Below, piece after piece: positions 1-5,237 of a stretch of 11,884 nucleotides of DNA. The first letter of the stretch is position 1. Every line of letters starts with the position of its first letter. Made by a program: the position numbers and the translations under genes. The stretch lies in assembly GCA_026002305.1 (NCBI GenBank), contig BOBI01000061.1, forward strand, positions 1 to 11,884, written 5' to 3'. The notes under the pieces were generated by a model. That model saw nothing but the letters and a program-made list of their open reading frames with translations. It did no database searches and had not been told where the DNA came from. The DNA comes from Spirochaetia bacterium (lineage in GTDB: Bacteria; Spirochaetota; Spirochaetia; Treponematales; Breznakiellaceae).

Positions 1-123
1 CAGTCTGCTGCTTATTGCAGACATAGACACATTCAACGGCTAGTATGCACCGCTGATGAAAATCTTTGATGAAATACTTTATGTGTTGACGGCGGAGGAA
101 GTGCGGGTGGTTGAGGGGAAGGA
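1..123. repeat. Left copy of 123-bp direct repeat
   Basis: Identical to 2911-3033 except at 97 and 106, where the right copy has A in place of G. It begins at the first base of the window, so the true repeat may extend further left. It carries the end of a Fic-like reading frame, a TAG stop (41-43) and a methylase-like tail. The two copies bracket the whole accessory gene block. Confidence 0.97.
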
Positions 124-127
124 ATGA
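1..127 (+). pseudogene. Fic fragment joined to methylase-type C-terminal tail (left edge)
   Basis: One frame runs from base 2: residues SLLLIADIDTFNG, a TAG stop at 41-43, then a tail ending TAEEVRVVEGKE and TGA at 125-127. The same join occurs at 2911-3037, where the complete upstream part is recognisable as the N-terminus of a Fic protein, so this is the end of another copy of that remnant. The tail resembles the last residues of large class I N6-adenine methylases (type IIG/Eco57I-like), which often end LYGLTxEEIxxVEGK; this is from family knowledge. The end of the tail (GAGGGGAAGGA) doubles as a ribosome binding site, and its stop overlaps an ATG (124-127). That ATG opens an 8-codon mini-ORF (124-150, MINGKLEV), just before the next gene. 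Confidence 0.6.
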
Positions 128-153
128 TAAATGGAAAACTTGAGGTGTAACGT

Positions 154-381
154 ATGAAAACCAATATTGAACGAAAGAAAACAGATTACATAGTTGTTTG
201 TGTAGATGAGTTCTCACATGCTTGCGGATTGACGACTCTACAAGCATACCGCTACTTGGCGATTCACGGTGGAATTGACTTTCTGGTGGAACACTATGAC
301 GCAGAACATACGCTTTCTTTCGCAGATGTTATTGACGATTTAAAAGCTATTTCACGGCGGGCAGGAGGAAAAATACAATGA
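154..381 (+). CDS. DUF3791 domain-containing small protein (putative antitoxin-like partner)
   Basis: A 75-residue protein with the DUF3791 pattern: a DYIVVCVDEF helix at about residues 11-20, a LTTLQAYRYL segment at 26-35, then GGIDFLVEHYDAEHTLSF at 39-56. The family is small, has no known biochemical function, and commonly sits next to a DUF3990 gene, as here. The start is ATG 154, preceded by AGGTG at 143-147. Its stop overlaps the start of the next gene by 4 bases, so the two are probably translationally coupled in a fixed ratio. A role as antitoxin or accessory partner of the DUF3990 protein is inference from this arrangement. No signal peptide or membrane segment is visible, so it should be cytoplasmic. 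Confidence 0.75.
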   Translation: MKTNIERKKTDYIVVCVDEFSHACGLTTLQAYRYLAIHGGIDFLVEHYDAEHTLSFADVIDDLKAISRRAGGKIQ

Positions 382-875
382 AACTGTTCCATGGTTCCAA
401 TACCGAGATTGTAAAAATAGACTTACGACTGTGCAAGCCGTATAAAGATTTCGGTAAAGGTTTCTACTTAACAACGCTTCCGAATCAGGCACAAAGAATG
501 GCGGCACGTACGGTGAGAATCTTTGGCGGCGAACCGGTTGTAAGTGTTTTTGATTTTGACGGCAACACTGACAAATTACTCGTAAAACACTATCCAAAAC
601 CATCTGAAACTTGGGCTCGTTTCGTTATCAATAATCGTAACAGAAATTATACCGAGTTTTCTTCGCCTGACTGTAACCACGATGCAAAGTATGATATTGT
701 TATTGGACCTGTGGCAAATGACGATTTAGCGTTATTGTTCAGGCAATTTGAAAACGGATATATTACCCTTGATGCGCTCACAAATGGTATGATTTACAAG
801 CAATTGACCGACCAGTATTCGTTTCATACCGAAAGGGCTCTTGCTCTACTGAAACACGAAGGTGTATATAAATGA
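378..875 (+). CDS. DUF3990 domain-containing protein, ADP-ribosyltransferase-like fold (putative toxin)
   Basis: A 165-residue protein matching DUF3990 along its whole length: FHGSN at 4-8, KDFGKGFYLTT at 23-33, YDIVIGPVANDD at 105-116 and DQYSFHTERAL at 145-155. From family knowledge I place DUF3990 with ADP-ribosyltransferase-like folds. H5 (FHGS), Y30 (GFYLTT) and perhaps Q146 (DQYSFHT) look like the H-Y-[E/D/Q] residues that hold NAD in such enzymes; assigning these three residues is my inference. It overlaps the DUF3791 gene before it and the small gene after it by 4 bases each, giving a compact three-gene unit typical of toxin-antitoxin modules. The protein appears complete, with no frameshift, unlike several neighbours. 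No secretion signal is seen, so the target would be intracellular. Confidence 0.82.
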   Translation: MKLFHGSNTEIVKIDLRLCKPYKDFGKGFYLTTLPNQAQRMAARTVRIFGGEPVVSVFDFDGNTDKLLVKHYPKPSETWARFVINNRNRNYTEFSSPDCNHDAKYDIVIGPVANDDLALLFRQFENGYITLDALTNGMIYKQLTDQYSFHTERALALLKHEGVYK

Positions 876-1102
876 ATAAACAAAAGCAATTAATTGAGTA
901 TATCATTCAGGATATAATCGCATTTTTGATAGAAGATAAAGGCCTCACAATTCCTGCTGCAATGTCGCGGTTTTACAATTCAACCGTATTTGAAAAACTG
1001 CAAGATACCGAAACCGGATTGTACAGTTGCAGTTCCGCTTATGTCTACGATTTGTTCCTGTCGGAACTCGAAAATGGCAGATTGATACAGATAGAGGTGT
1101 AG
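872..1102 (+). CDS. Small protein of unknown function, third gene of the DUF3791-DUF3990 unit
   Basis: A 76-residue protein that I cannot place in a named family. It is predicted to be mostly helical: EYIIQDIIAFLIEDKG at about 9-24, then an AAMSRFYNSTVFEKLQD stretch, and an AYVYDLFLSELENG helix near the end. It is acidic and has no membrane segment or signal peptide. It starts at ATG 872 within an ATGA overlap with the DUF3990 gene and should be produced with it. Size, charge and position fit a second antitoxin or accessory subunit, but that is inference only. The mini-ORF at 124-150 ends NGKLEV, reminiscent of this protein's NGRLIQIEV end, and both are followed by gaggtgta and a nearby ATG. 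This may reflect duplication of the same junction. Confidence 0.6.
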   Translation: MNKQKQLIEYIIQDIIAFLIEDKGLTIPAAMSRFYNSTVFEKLQDTETGLYSCSSAYVYDLFLSELENGRLIQIEV

Positions 1103-1105
1103 CAA

Positions 1106-1279
1106 ATGCAAAAAACCATGACAAAGATGCAGAGTAGAACTGTAAAACGAATCTTCGCAGCTAAAGCTGCCTGCCCACAAACCGATACGAGCGTATTAGA
1201 GGCGCAGATAGACGGGATGGTGTACCAGCTTTATGGGCCATCGGCAGAGGAAGTGCGGGTGCTGGAGGGGAGGAAATGA
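1106..1279 (+). pseudogene. Orphan C-terminal tail of a class I N6-adenine DNA methylase
   Basis: An open frame of 57 residues starts at ATG 1106, three bases after the previous stop and preceded by AGAGGTG. From residue 13 it reads like the last 45 residues of type IIG/Eco57I-like methylases: VKRIFAAKAA, then TDTSVLEAQIDGMVYQLYG, then SAEEVRVLEGRK. Such enzymes are normally several hundred residues to over 1,000, and none of their catalytic motifs (for example NPPY) is here. It is therefore a remnant, although it has kept an open frame and a start. The codons for LEGRK (GAGGGGAGGAAA) form a strong ribosome binding site and end in an ATGA overlap with the next frame. It may survive because it drives translation of the next gene; that is inference. 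Confidence 0.6.
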
Positions 1280-1485
1280 ACGAAGCAAAAACAACCTCCG
1301 CCCCATCCCCCTCAACCCAAGGAGACCCAATGCTGCTAAATACTGACGAATATATAAAAATTGTAAAGGGGATTAAAACTCAAATCCGTGACGCCCAGTA
1401 CCGGGCAGTTCTGGGCGCCAATAGTGAAATGATAAAACTCTATTGGGGCATCGGGAATATTATCAATGAGCAATGCGTCTGTTGA
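1276..1485 (+). pseudogene. Truncated DUF1016 (YhcG-type) N-terminal domain
   Basis: The frame encodes 69 residues. From about residue 19 it matches the N-terminal DUF1016 domain: LNTDEYIKIVKGIKTQIRDA, then a QYRAVLGANSEMIKLYWGIG segment. The match breaks off after NIINEQ, and the frame ends at 1483-1485. Full family members are about 330-370 residues with a C-terminal PDDEXK nuclease domain, which is absent here, so the gene is broken. Two starts are possible: ATG 1276 in an ATGA overlap with the methylase tail, or ATG 1330, which has an excellent AAGGAG at 1319-1324. The low-complexity first 18 residues (SAPSPSTQ) look like junk, and I favour 1330 as the original start. An intact homologue follows immediately at 1543. 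Confidence 0.75.
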
Positions 1486-1546
1486 TGATACTAAGAACCG
1501 CATCTTAGGGGAAGACGAGAATAAAATGGTGGAGGGGAAAGCATGA
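1466..1546 (+). pseudogene. Possible further methylase-tail remnant (ends EDENKMVEGKA)
   Basis: A 26-codon frame from ATG 1466 ends GEDENKMVEGKA with TGA at 1544-1546, overlapping the start of the next gene as ATGA. The last residues resemble the EDEIKIVEGK ending of class I methylases and the other tails in this window, but the N-terminal half does not. GTGGAGGGGAAAGC again supplies a ribosome binding site (GGAGGGG at 1531-1537). The match is short and could be coincidental. Confidence 0.35.
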
Positions 1547-2607
1547 GAAAAATGGCTGCTATAGAATTACATACCGAAAAACAAGTATTCTCAAATATTG
1601 CGTTTATCATTGAAAAGCGCAAGTTTAATGCTGCTTCGACTGCCAATAGCCAAATGATTACCATGTTTTGGGAGATAGGCAAATATATCAACTTGGATAT
1701 TTTGGCAGATTCCCGTGCTGATTATGGTAAAAAGATTTTGTCGACAGTGTCGACAAAATTGGTTTCAGTATACGGGAAGTCTTTTGTAGAAGCCAATTTA
1801 TATCGGATGAAACGCTTTGCTGCAGTTTTTTCCGATATGAATACCATTGCCGATTTTATTCCCTTTCTAAGTTGGTCGCATTTTTGCGAAATTATGAGGA
1901 TTAAAGATGAACAAGCGCGGTTGTTCTATGCCAGAGATGCAGTAGAAAAGCAATCGGGTATCCGGGAACTGCGTCATACTATTGCGCGAAAGGCATTTGA
2001 AAGAACTGAAATTGCCAATACGCAACTTACTCCTCAGTCGCTTGTTCCGTTTAATGTGTTCAAAGACCCTTATCTGTTGGATATTTTGGATTTGAAAGAT
2101 AATTTTCTCGAAAGCGATTTTGAAAATGCCATTTTGCTCGAATTGGAGAAATTTATTCTCGAATTTGGAAATGGCTTTGCCTTTATGGAACGGCAAAAAA
2201 GAATCATTATTGATGGAGATGATTTTAAAATTGACTTGCTGTTTTTTAACAGAGCCTTACGTCGATTGGTGGCTGTCGAACTTAAAACCGGCAGATTTAA
2301 GCCGAAGTATAAAGGTCAAATGGAACTCTATTTGAAATGGCTCGACCGTTACGAGCGAAAGGATGGCGAAAACGCACCTATTGGACTTATTCTTTGTACC
2401 GAAGCCAGTCGTGACCAAATTGAACTGCTCGAAATGGATAAAGCAGGCATAGCCGTTGCAGAATTTTGGACGAATCTTCCACCAAAAGCTGAATTTGAAA
2501 AATTGCTCAAAAATATATTGGAAGAAGCCAATGAACGTATAGAAAGGCGGAAATATTTGATGGGCAATATTATGTCCAAACAAATAGACTCGAAGGAAAG
2601 ACCATGA
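1543..2607 (+). CDS. DUF1016/YhcG family PDDEXK nuclease domain protein
   Basis: A 354-residue protein of normal family length. Residues about 1-165 form the DUF1016 N-terminal helical/winged-helix part (MITMFWEIGKYI at 38-49, ADYGKKILSTVS at 59-70, FLSWSHFCEIMRI at 108-120). Residues about 170-330 form the PDDEXK nuclease domain. Its likely catalytic residues are D231 (FKIDLLFFNR), E246 and K248 (VAVELKTG), with Q259 (YKGQMELYLKWLD). All are present, so the enzyme should be able to cleave nucleic acid, but its natural substrate is not known to me. It is cytoplasmic. Translation starts at ATG 1543 behind GGAGGGG, coupled by ATGA to the preceding remnant. Its own stop overlaps the VbhA-type gene by 4 bases. 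Family members are frequent in defence and restriction-modification islands, which fits this setting. Confidence 0.85.
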   Translation: MRKMAAIELHTEKQVFSNIAFIIEKRKFNAASTANSQMITMFWEIGKYINLDILADSRADYGKKILSTVSTKLVSVYGKSFVEANLYRMKRFAAVFSDMNTIADFIPFLSWSHFCEIMRIKDEQARLFYARDAVEKQSGIRELRHTIARKAFERTEIANTQLTPQSLVPFNVFKDPYLLDILDLKDNFLESDFENAILLELEKFILEFGNGFAFMERQKRIIIDGDDFKIDLLFFNRALRRLVAVELKTGRFKPKYKGQMELYLKWLDRYERKDGENAPIGLILCTEASRDQIELLEMDKAGIAVAEFWTNLPPKAEFEKLLKNILEEANERIERRKYLMGNIMSKQIDSKERP

Positions 2608-2789
2608 ACGCATCACAATCACCCGAAAACATAGTAAATGACGTCGCTTTTAAGATGGACATGGAAGGTATGCCGCTGAGCGAACAGGAAAAACAACGCC
2701 TCAGCGATTGCATAAGCGGCAAAATTAATATTCACGATGTCTTGCGCGAAACGATTGCTAAATATGCAGCGTATGGGGTAAAACAATGA
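2604..2789 (+). CDS. VbhA-type antitoxin of a Fic toxin
   Basis: A 61-residue protein matching the VbhA antitoxin domain: an inhibitory helix with DMEGMPLSEQEKQRL at 19-33, then a CISGKINIHDVLRETIAKY segment at 36-54. In the family a helix with motif [S/T]xxxE[G/N] places its glutamate in the Fic active site and blocks ATP binding. Here E21-G22 are present, but the expected Ser/Thr four residues before E is K17. The gene overlaps the nuclease gene and the Fic fragment by ATGA on each side and has AAGGAAAG upstream. The toxin gene after it is truncated, so the antitoxin appears to have lost its local partner. It may still inhibit other Fic proteins in the cell, which is inference. Confidence 0.8.
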   Translation: MNASQSPENIVNDVAFKMDMEGMPLSEQEKQRLSDCISGKINIHDVLRETIAKYAAYGVKQ

Positions 2790-2953
2790 ACGAATACTCA
2801 TATACTTATCACGGGACGGAAAATTATTGTTACCCCGGCACCGATGTCTTACGAAACAAACAAGGCATTACCGATGAAACTATTTTACCAAATGCCGAAC
2901 GAGAAATCACCAGTCTGCTGCTTATTGCAGACATAGACACATTCAACGGCTAG
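2786..2953 (+). pseudogene. Truncated Fic-family protein (N-terminal fragment only)
   Basis: The frame encodes 55 residues before TAG at 2951-2953. YCYPGTDVLRNKQGITDE followed by AEREITSLLL is the characteristic start of class I Fic proteins. The catalytic motif HxFx[D/E]GNGRxxR and the rest of the roughly 200-residue domain are missing. Fic enzymes usually transfer AMP to target proteins; this fragment cannot. The frame continues without shift past the stop into a methylase-type tail, so a deletion seems to have joined the 5' end of a fic gene to the 3' end of a methylase gene. The last 14 codons and the stop lie inside the 123-bp repeat, meaning the same join existed before the duplication. 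It starts in an ATGA overlap with the antitoxin gene. Confidence 0.8.
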
Positions 2954-3033
2954 TATGCACCGCTGATGAAAATCTTTGATGAAATACTTTATGTGTTGAC
3001 GGCGGAAGAAGTGCGAGTGGTTGAGGGGAAGGA
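2911..3033. repeat. Right copy of 123-bp direct repeat
   Basis: Matches 1-123 at an offset of 2910 with two substitutions (3007 and 3016). The match stops at 3033, where the left copy reads ATGATAA and this copy TTAAAGC. Sequence to its left (Fic N-terminus) cannot be compared, because the left copy starts at the window edge. Confidence 0.97.
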
Positions 3034-3037
3034 TTAA
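2954..3037 (+). pseudogene. Methylase-type C-terminal tail following the Fic fragment
   Basis: This is in frame with the Fic fragment, directly after its TAG. The 27 residues end KIFDEILYVLTAEEVRVVEGKD before TAA (3035-3037). The closing TAEEVRVVEGK matches the tails at 1-127 and 1106-1279. Unlike those, GAGGGGAAGGA is followed by TTAA rather than an ATG, so no gene is coupled to it here. It marks the right edge of the accessory block. Confidence 0.5.
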
Positions 3038-3380
3038 AGCTGTATGGATAGAAGCTCTGCGAAACTGCTGAAAGTGAATTTGCCGCATTGCAATACAAAT
3101 GTTCATATTTAACGCCTTTTGCGGTAATTCTTAGATATTCTTACGAGCAACAGCTAAATCAGGATGGCGCCAAATTGGTAAAAATGAAGACATTTTCACT
3201 TTGCTATCTAGGGGACTTATCACGTTGGTGCAACAAAGCGGAAATAAATTTCTTGAACAAAGTGTGGCAAAATGATATATTTGCGGTTAGACAAAATGTT
3301 TAATTTTACAGGACACTGCGATGTACAAGAAACCCGCAGGGAAACGGCCTGTTTGAAATAGTATTTTTACGGGGTAAAAA
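3038..3380. other. Intergenic segment between accessory island and lipoprotein operon
   Basis: There is no convincing gene in these 343 bases. A 71-codon frame at 3088-3303 begins with TTG, lacks a ribosome binding site, has no recognisable motif and runs through the promoter, so I do not call it. A 23-codon frame from ATG 3043 is equally unsupported. The left part may be debris from the island. The right part holds the promoter and about 93 bases of leader for the lipoprotein gene. Confidence 0.6.
3253..3281 (+). promoter_or_regulatory. Promoter for the lipoprotein operon
   Basis: TTGAAC (3253-3258), a 17-base spacer and TATATT (3276-3281), with TGA immediately before the -10 (extended -10 form). 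Transcription would begin near 3288, giving a leader of about 93 bases to the first gene. It is one of the two best promoter matches in the window. Confidence 0.6.
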
Positions 3381-3992
3381 ATGAAAAAAATTGTTAAGGC
3401 CGCCGCGTTGGTGATTGCGGGGGGTATGCTGTTTGTAAGTTGTGCCTCGACACCGAAAACAAACCGTGTGGCGGCGGATACCATAACCGATTTAACCGAA
3501 TTCTGGAACGATAATGATGTTGATATTGTTTGCAAAGACCTTATCGGAAAATTCCTTGATTCACCGCGTATCGCCCAGTTTCAGGTGCAGAAAAAACGGC
3601 TGCCTGTTATCCGCGTGGGCACTTTTAAAAACGCAAGCAGCGAGCCGATTGATACAACCATTATATCAAAACGTATGCAGGTTCAAATAGTAAACAGCGG
3701 GAAAGCTAAGTTTGTTGCCGATAGCTCCCTGTCCGAAGCTCTGCGCAGCGAGGCTGCAGATCAGCAAAGTTGGGCAAAGGAAAAAACAACGGCGGCAATA
3801 GCGGCGGAAACCGGCGCGGACTTTCTGCTTACAGGTGCGGTAACAACGATCATTCAAACTCAAGGGTCGGATCAGATTCGTTTCTACGATGTTACGGCGG
3901 AAGCAACAGATATTACGACTCACGAAATTTTTTGGACGGATGAAAATAAATCAATTAAAAAAATCGTATCCAGGAAAAAAATTAAATTTTAA
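3381..3992 (+). CDS. LpoB-like lipoprotein (penicillin-binding protein activator family)
   Basis: A 203-residue lipoprotein. It has a basic start (MKKIVK), a hydrophobic core and a lipobox-like FVSC with the lipidated cysteine at C21. FVSC is looser than the enterobacterial consensus but acceptable in spirochaetes. The body fits the LpoB/CsgG-like fold: RVAADTITDLTEFWNDND at 30-47, a PVIRVGTFKNASSEPIDT strand region at about 75-92, and GADFLLTGAVTTI at about 146-158. LpoB in enterobacteria activates PBP1B from the outer membrane, but distant members of this family often have unknown partners, so the role here is only family-level. The start is ATG 3381, preceded by GGGGT. The next gene, also a lipoprotein, begins 21 bases downstream and is probably cotranscribed. 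Confidence 0.8.
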   Translation: MKKIVKAAALVIAGGMLFVSCASTPKTNRVAADTITDLTEFWNDNDVDIVCKDLIGKFLDSPRIAQFQVQKKRLPVIRVGTFKNASSEPIDTTIISKRMQVQIVNSGKAKFVADSSLSEALRSEAADQQSWAKEKTTAAIAAETGADFLLTGAVTTIIQTQGSDQIRFYDVTAEATDITTHEIFWTDENKSIKKIVSRKKIKF

Positions 3993-4013
3993 AAAATAAT
4001 AAGGGGTGGAAAA

Positions 4014-5090
4014 ATGAAAAATTATTTTAAAAAGGCGGCGCTTTTTTTGCTTGCGGTTATGTGTGCTGGTTGCGCCACAACGTCGAAAGGTGTTGTAGCA
4101 ACTGGCGGGGACCGCTCGCAGGGTGGCGCGCCTGTGTGGGTTACCGATGTAAAAGCGGCATACCCTGAAAGCGAGTGGCTTACCGCTGTGGAAACGGCAT
4201 CGACAAAAGACATGGCGGCAAGTAAGGCTTCTTCGTCTTTGGCGGCTATCTTTAAAGTGGATGTCAAGGGTGTTGCCACCGCGATGCAGAATATTTCGTC
4301 TTTCGGCGGAGGCGCTTACTCAAAAAGTATGGGGCTAGACGAACAAATTCAAACAACTGTGGATGTTGCGGGTCTTATGGGTGTGTTGCACGATTCATGG
4401 ACCGGTCCCGACGGCAAGGAATGGTCGTGTGCCCGCATGAACAGGAAAAGCGGAACCGAAACCTACACGGCGCTTATTAAAGACAATGCCGGTAACATTA
4501 ACACGCTTATTGCCGATGCCGCAAAAAGCAAGGGGACGTTTGATGCGTATCAAACTCTGGGATTTGCCTACAACCTTGCGATAATAACCGATAATTACAT
4601 GGATCTTCTTTCCGTGTTGAATACCGCCGCGAGGAACGCGATTAAATTTGATTACGGCAACGCCGCCTCGGTGCGTGCTTTGATTCAAAACGCCGCAGCC
4701 GCCGTTGTTGTTAATGTTACCGTTACAACAGATACAAGCGGGCGGATAGCAAAGGCATTTTCCGAGGTTTTTACGGCGCGTGGTTTTAGAACATCGTCAA
4801 GCGCTTCCACCGCAACTTACATTCTTAAAGTTACGTTCAAGCAGTCTGATGTTGATTTACCGCAGAATCCCAATAAGTTTGTTCGTTATGAAATTACCGC
4901 TTCCTTGACAGACAGCAAGACCGGAAAAGAAGCTGTCAATTTTTCGGCAAATGACAGGAGCGGGCATTCCAATGTAAGTGAGGCGCGTCAACGATCCTTA
5001 CGGGACGCAGAAAAAAAGATTACGGACACAACCGATGAAGATGGTTTTGCGGTACAATTTGACGGGTATATTGCATCGTTATTGAAATAA
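4014..5090 (+). CDS. LPP20-domain lipoprotein
   Basis: A 358-residue lipoprotein with a signal peptide (MKNYFKKAALFLLAV) and lipobox CAGC, lipidated cysteine C20. After a Gly-rich linker, residues about 40-95 carry the LPP20-type pattern (PVWVTDVKAAYPESEWLTAV, then a repeated Ala/Ser-rich helix). This family is named from a Helicobacter outer-membrane lipoprotein and has no firm function. The rest, to the C-terminus, shows alternating strands and a helical segment (GRIAKAFSEVFTARGF at about 243-258) but no domain I can name. AAGGGGTGG at 4002-4010 is its ribosome binding site. It follows the LpoB-like gene by 21 bases and is closed by a strong hairpin terminator. Pairing of LpoB-like and LPP20-like proteins suggests a joint envelope role, which is inference. 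Confidence 0.78.
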   Translation: MKNYFKKAALFLLAVMCAGCATTSKGVVATGGDRSQGGAPVWVTDVKAAYPESEWLTAVETASTKDMAASKASSSLAAIFKVDVKGVATAMQNISSFGGGAYSKSMGLDEQIQTTVDVAGLMGVLHDSWTGPDGKEWSCARMNRKSGTETYTALIKDNAGNINTLIADAAKSKGTFDAYQTLGFAYNLAIITDNYMDLLSVLNTAARNAIKFDYGNAASVRALIQNAAAAVVVNVTVTTDTSGRIAKAFSEVFTARGFRTSSSASTATYILKVTFKQSDVDLPQNPNKFVRYEITASLTDSKTGKEAVNFSANDRSGHSNVSEARQRSLRDAEKKITDTTDEDGFAVQFDGYIASLLK

Positions 5091-5126
5091 TGGTAAGCTG
5101 TATAAAGTTTTAAAATTGCTATGAAA

Positions 5127-5153
5127 AAAGCGTTGCCATGAAGGCGTCGCTTT
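5127..5153 (+). promoter_or_regulatory. First hairpin of the cbiM leader
   Basis: AAAGCG (5127-5132) pairs with CGCTTT (5148-5153), and the inner GCC (5135-5137) pairs with GGC (5143-5145) around ATGAA. The loop region contains GCCATGAAGGC (5135-5145), which recurs exactly at 5161-5171 in the left arm of the terminator that follows. It may act with that terminator as a control element, or simply be a duplicated hairpin. Confidence 0.5.
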
Positions 5154-5155
5154 AG

Positions 5156-5209
5156 AAAAAGCCATGAAGGCCTCCTGTTTTACGCGGGCGTTTTCTTCAT
5201 GGCTTTTTT
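5156..5209 (+). terminator. Intrinsic terminator / possible attenuator before cbiM
   Basis: A perfect 14-bp stem: 5156-5169 (AAAAAGCCATGAAG) pairs with 5195-5208 (CTTCATGGCTTTTT) across a 25-base loop, and the T tract continues with CATTTTTT. It closes the lipoprotein operon. The cbiM ribosome binding site begins only about 15 bases later, so any transcript reaching cbiM from upstream must pass through it. Confidence 0.8.
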
Positions 5210-5237
5210 CATTTTTTGCATATTAGGAGGAATTATT

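Noticed and set aside
3088..3303. 71-codon + strand frame before the lipoprotein operon
   Set aside because: TTG start, no ribosome binding site, no recognisable motif, and it contains the best promoter of the region.
5199..5237. Longer start for cbiM
   Set aside because: The ATG lies in the right arm of the terminator with no ribosome binding site, and the metal site needs Met-His as the mature N-terminus at 5238.
5093..5237. Known NiCo or cobalamin riboswitch upstream of cbiM
   Set aside because: Only two hairpins and about 65 bases before the terminator; none of the conserved sequence blocks I know for these riboswitches can be found.
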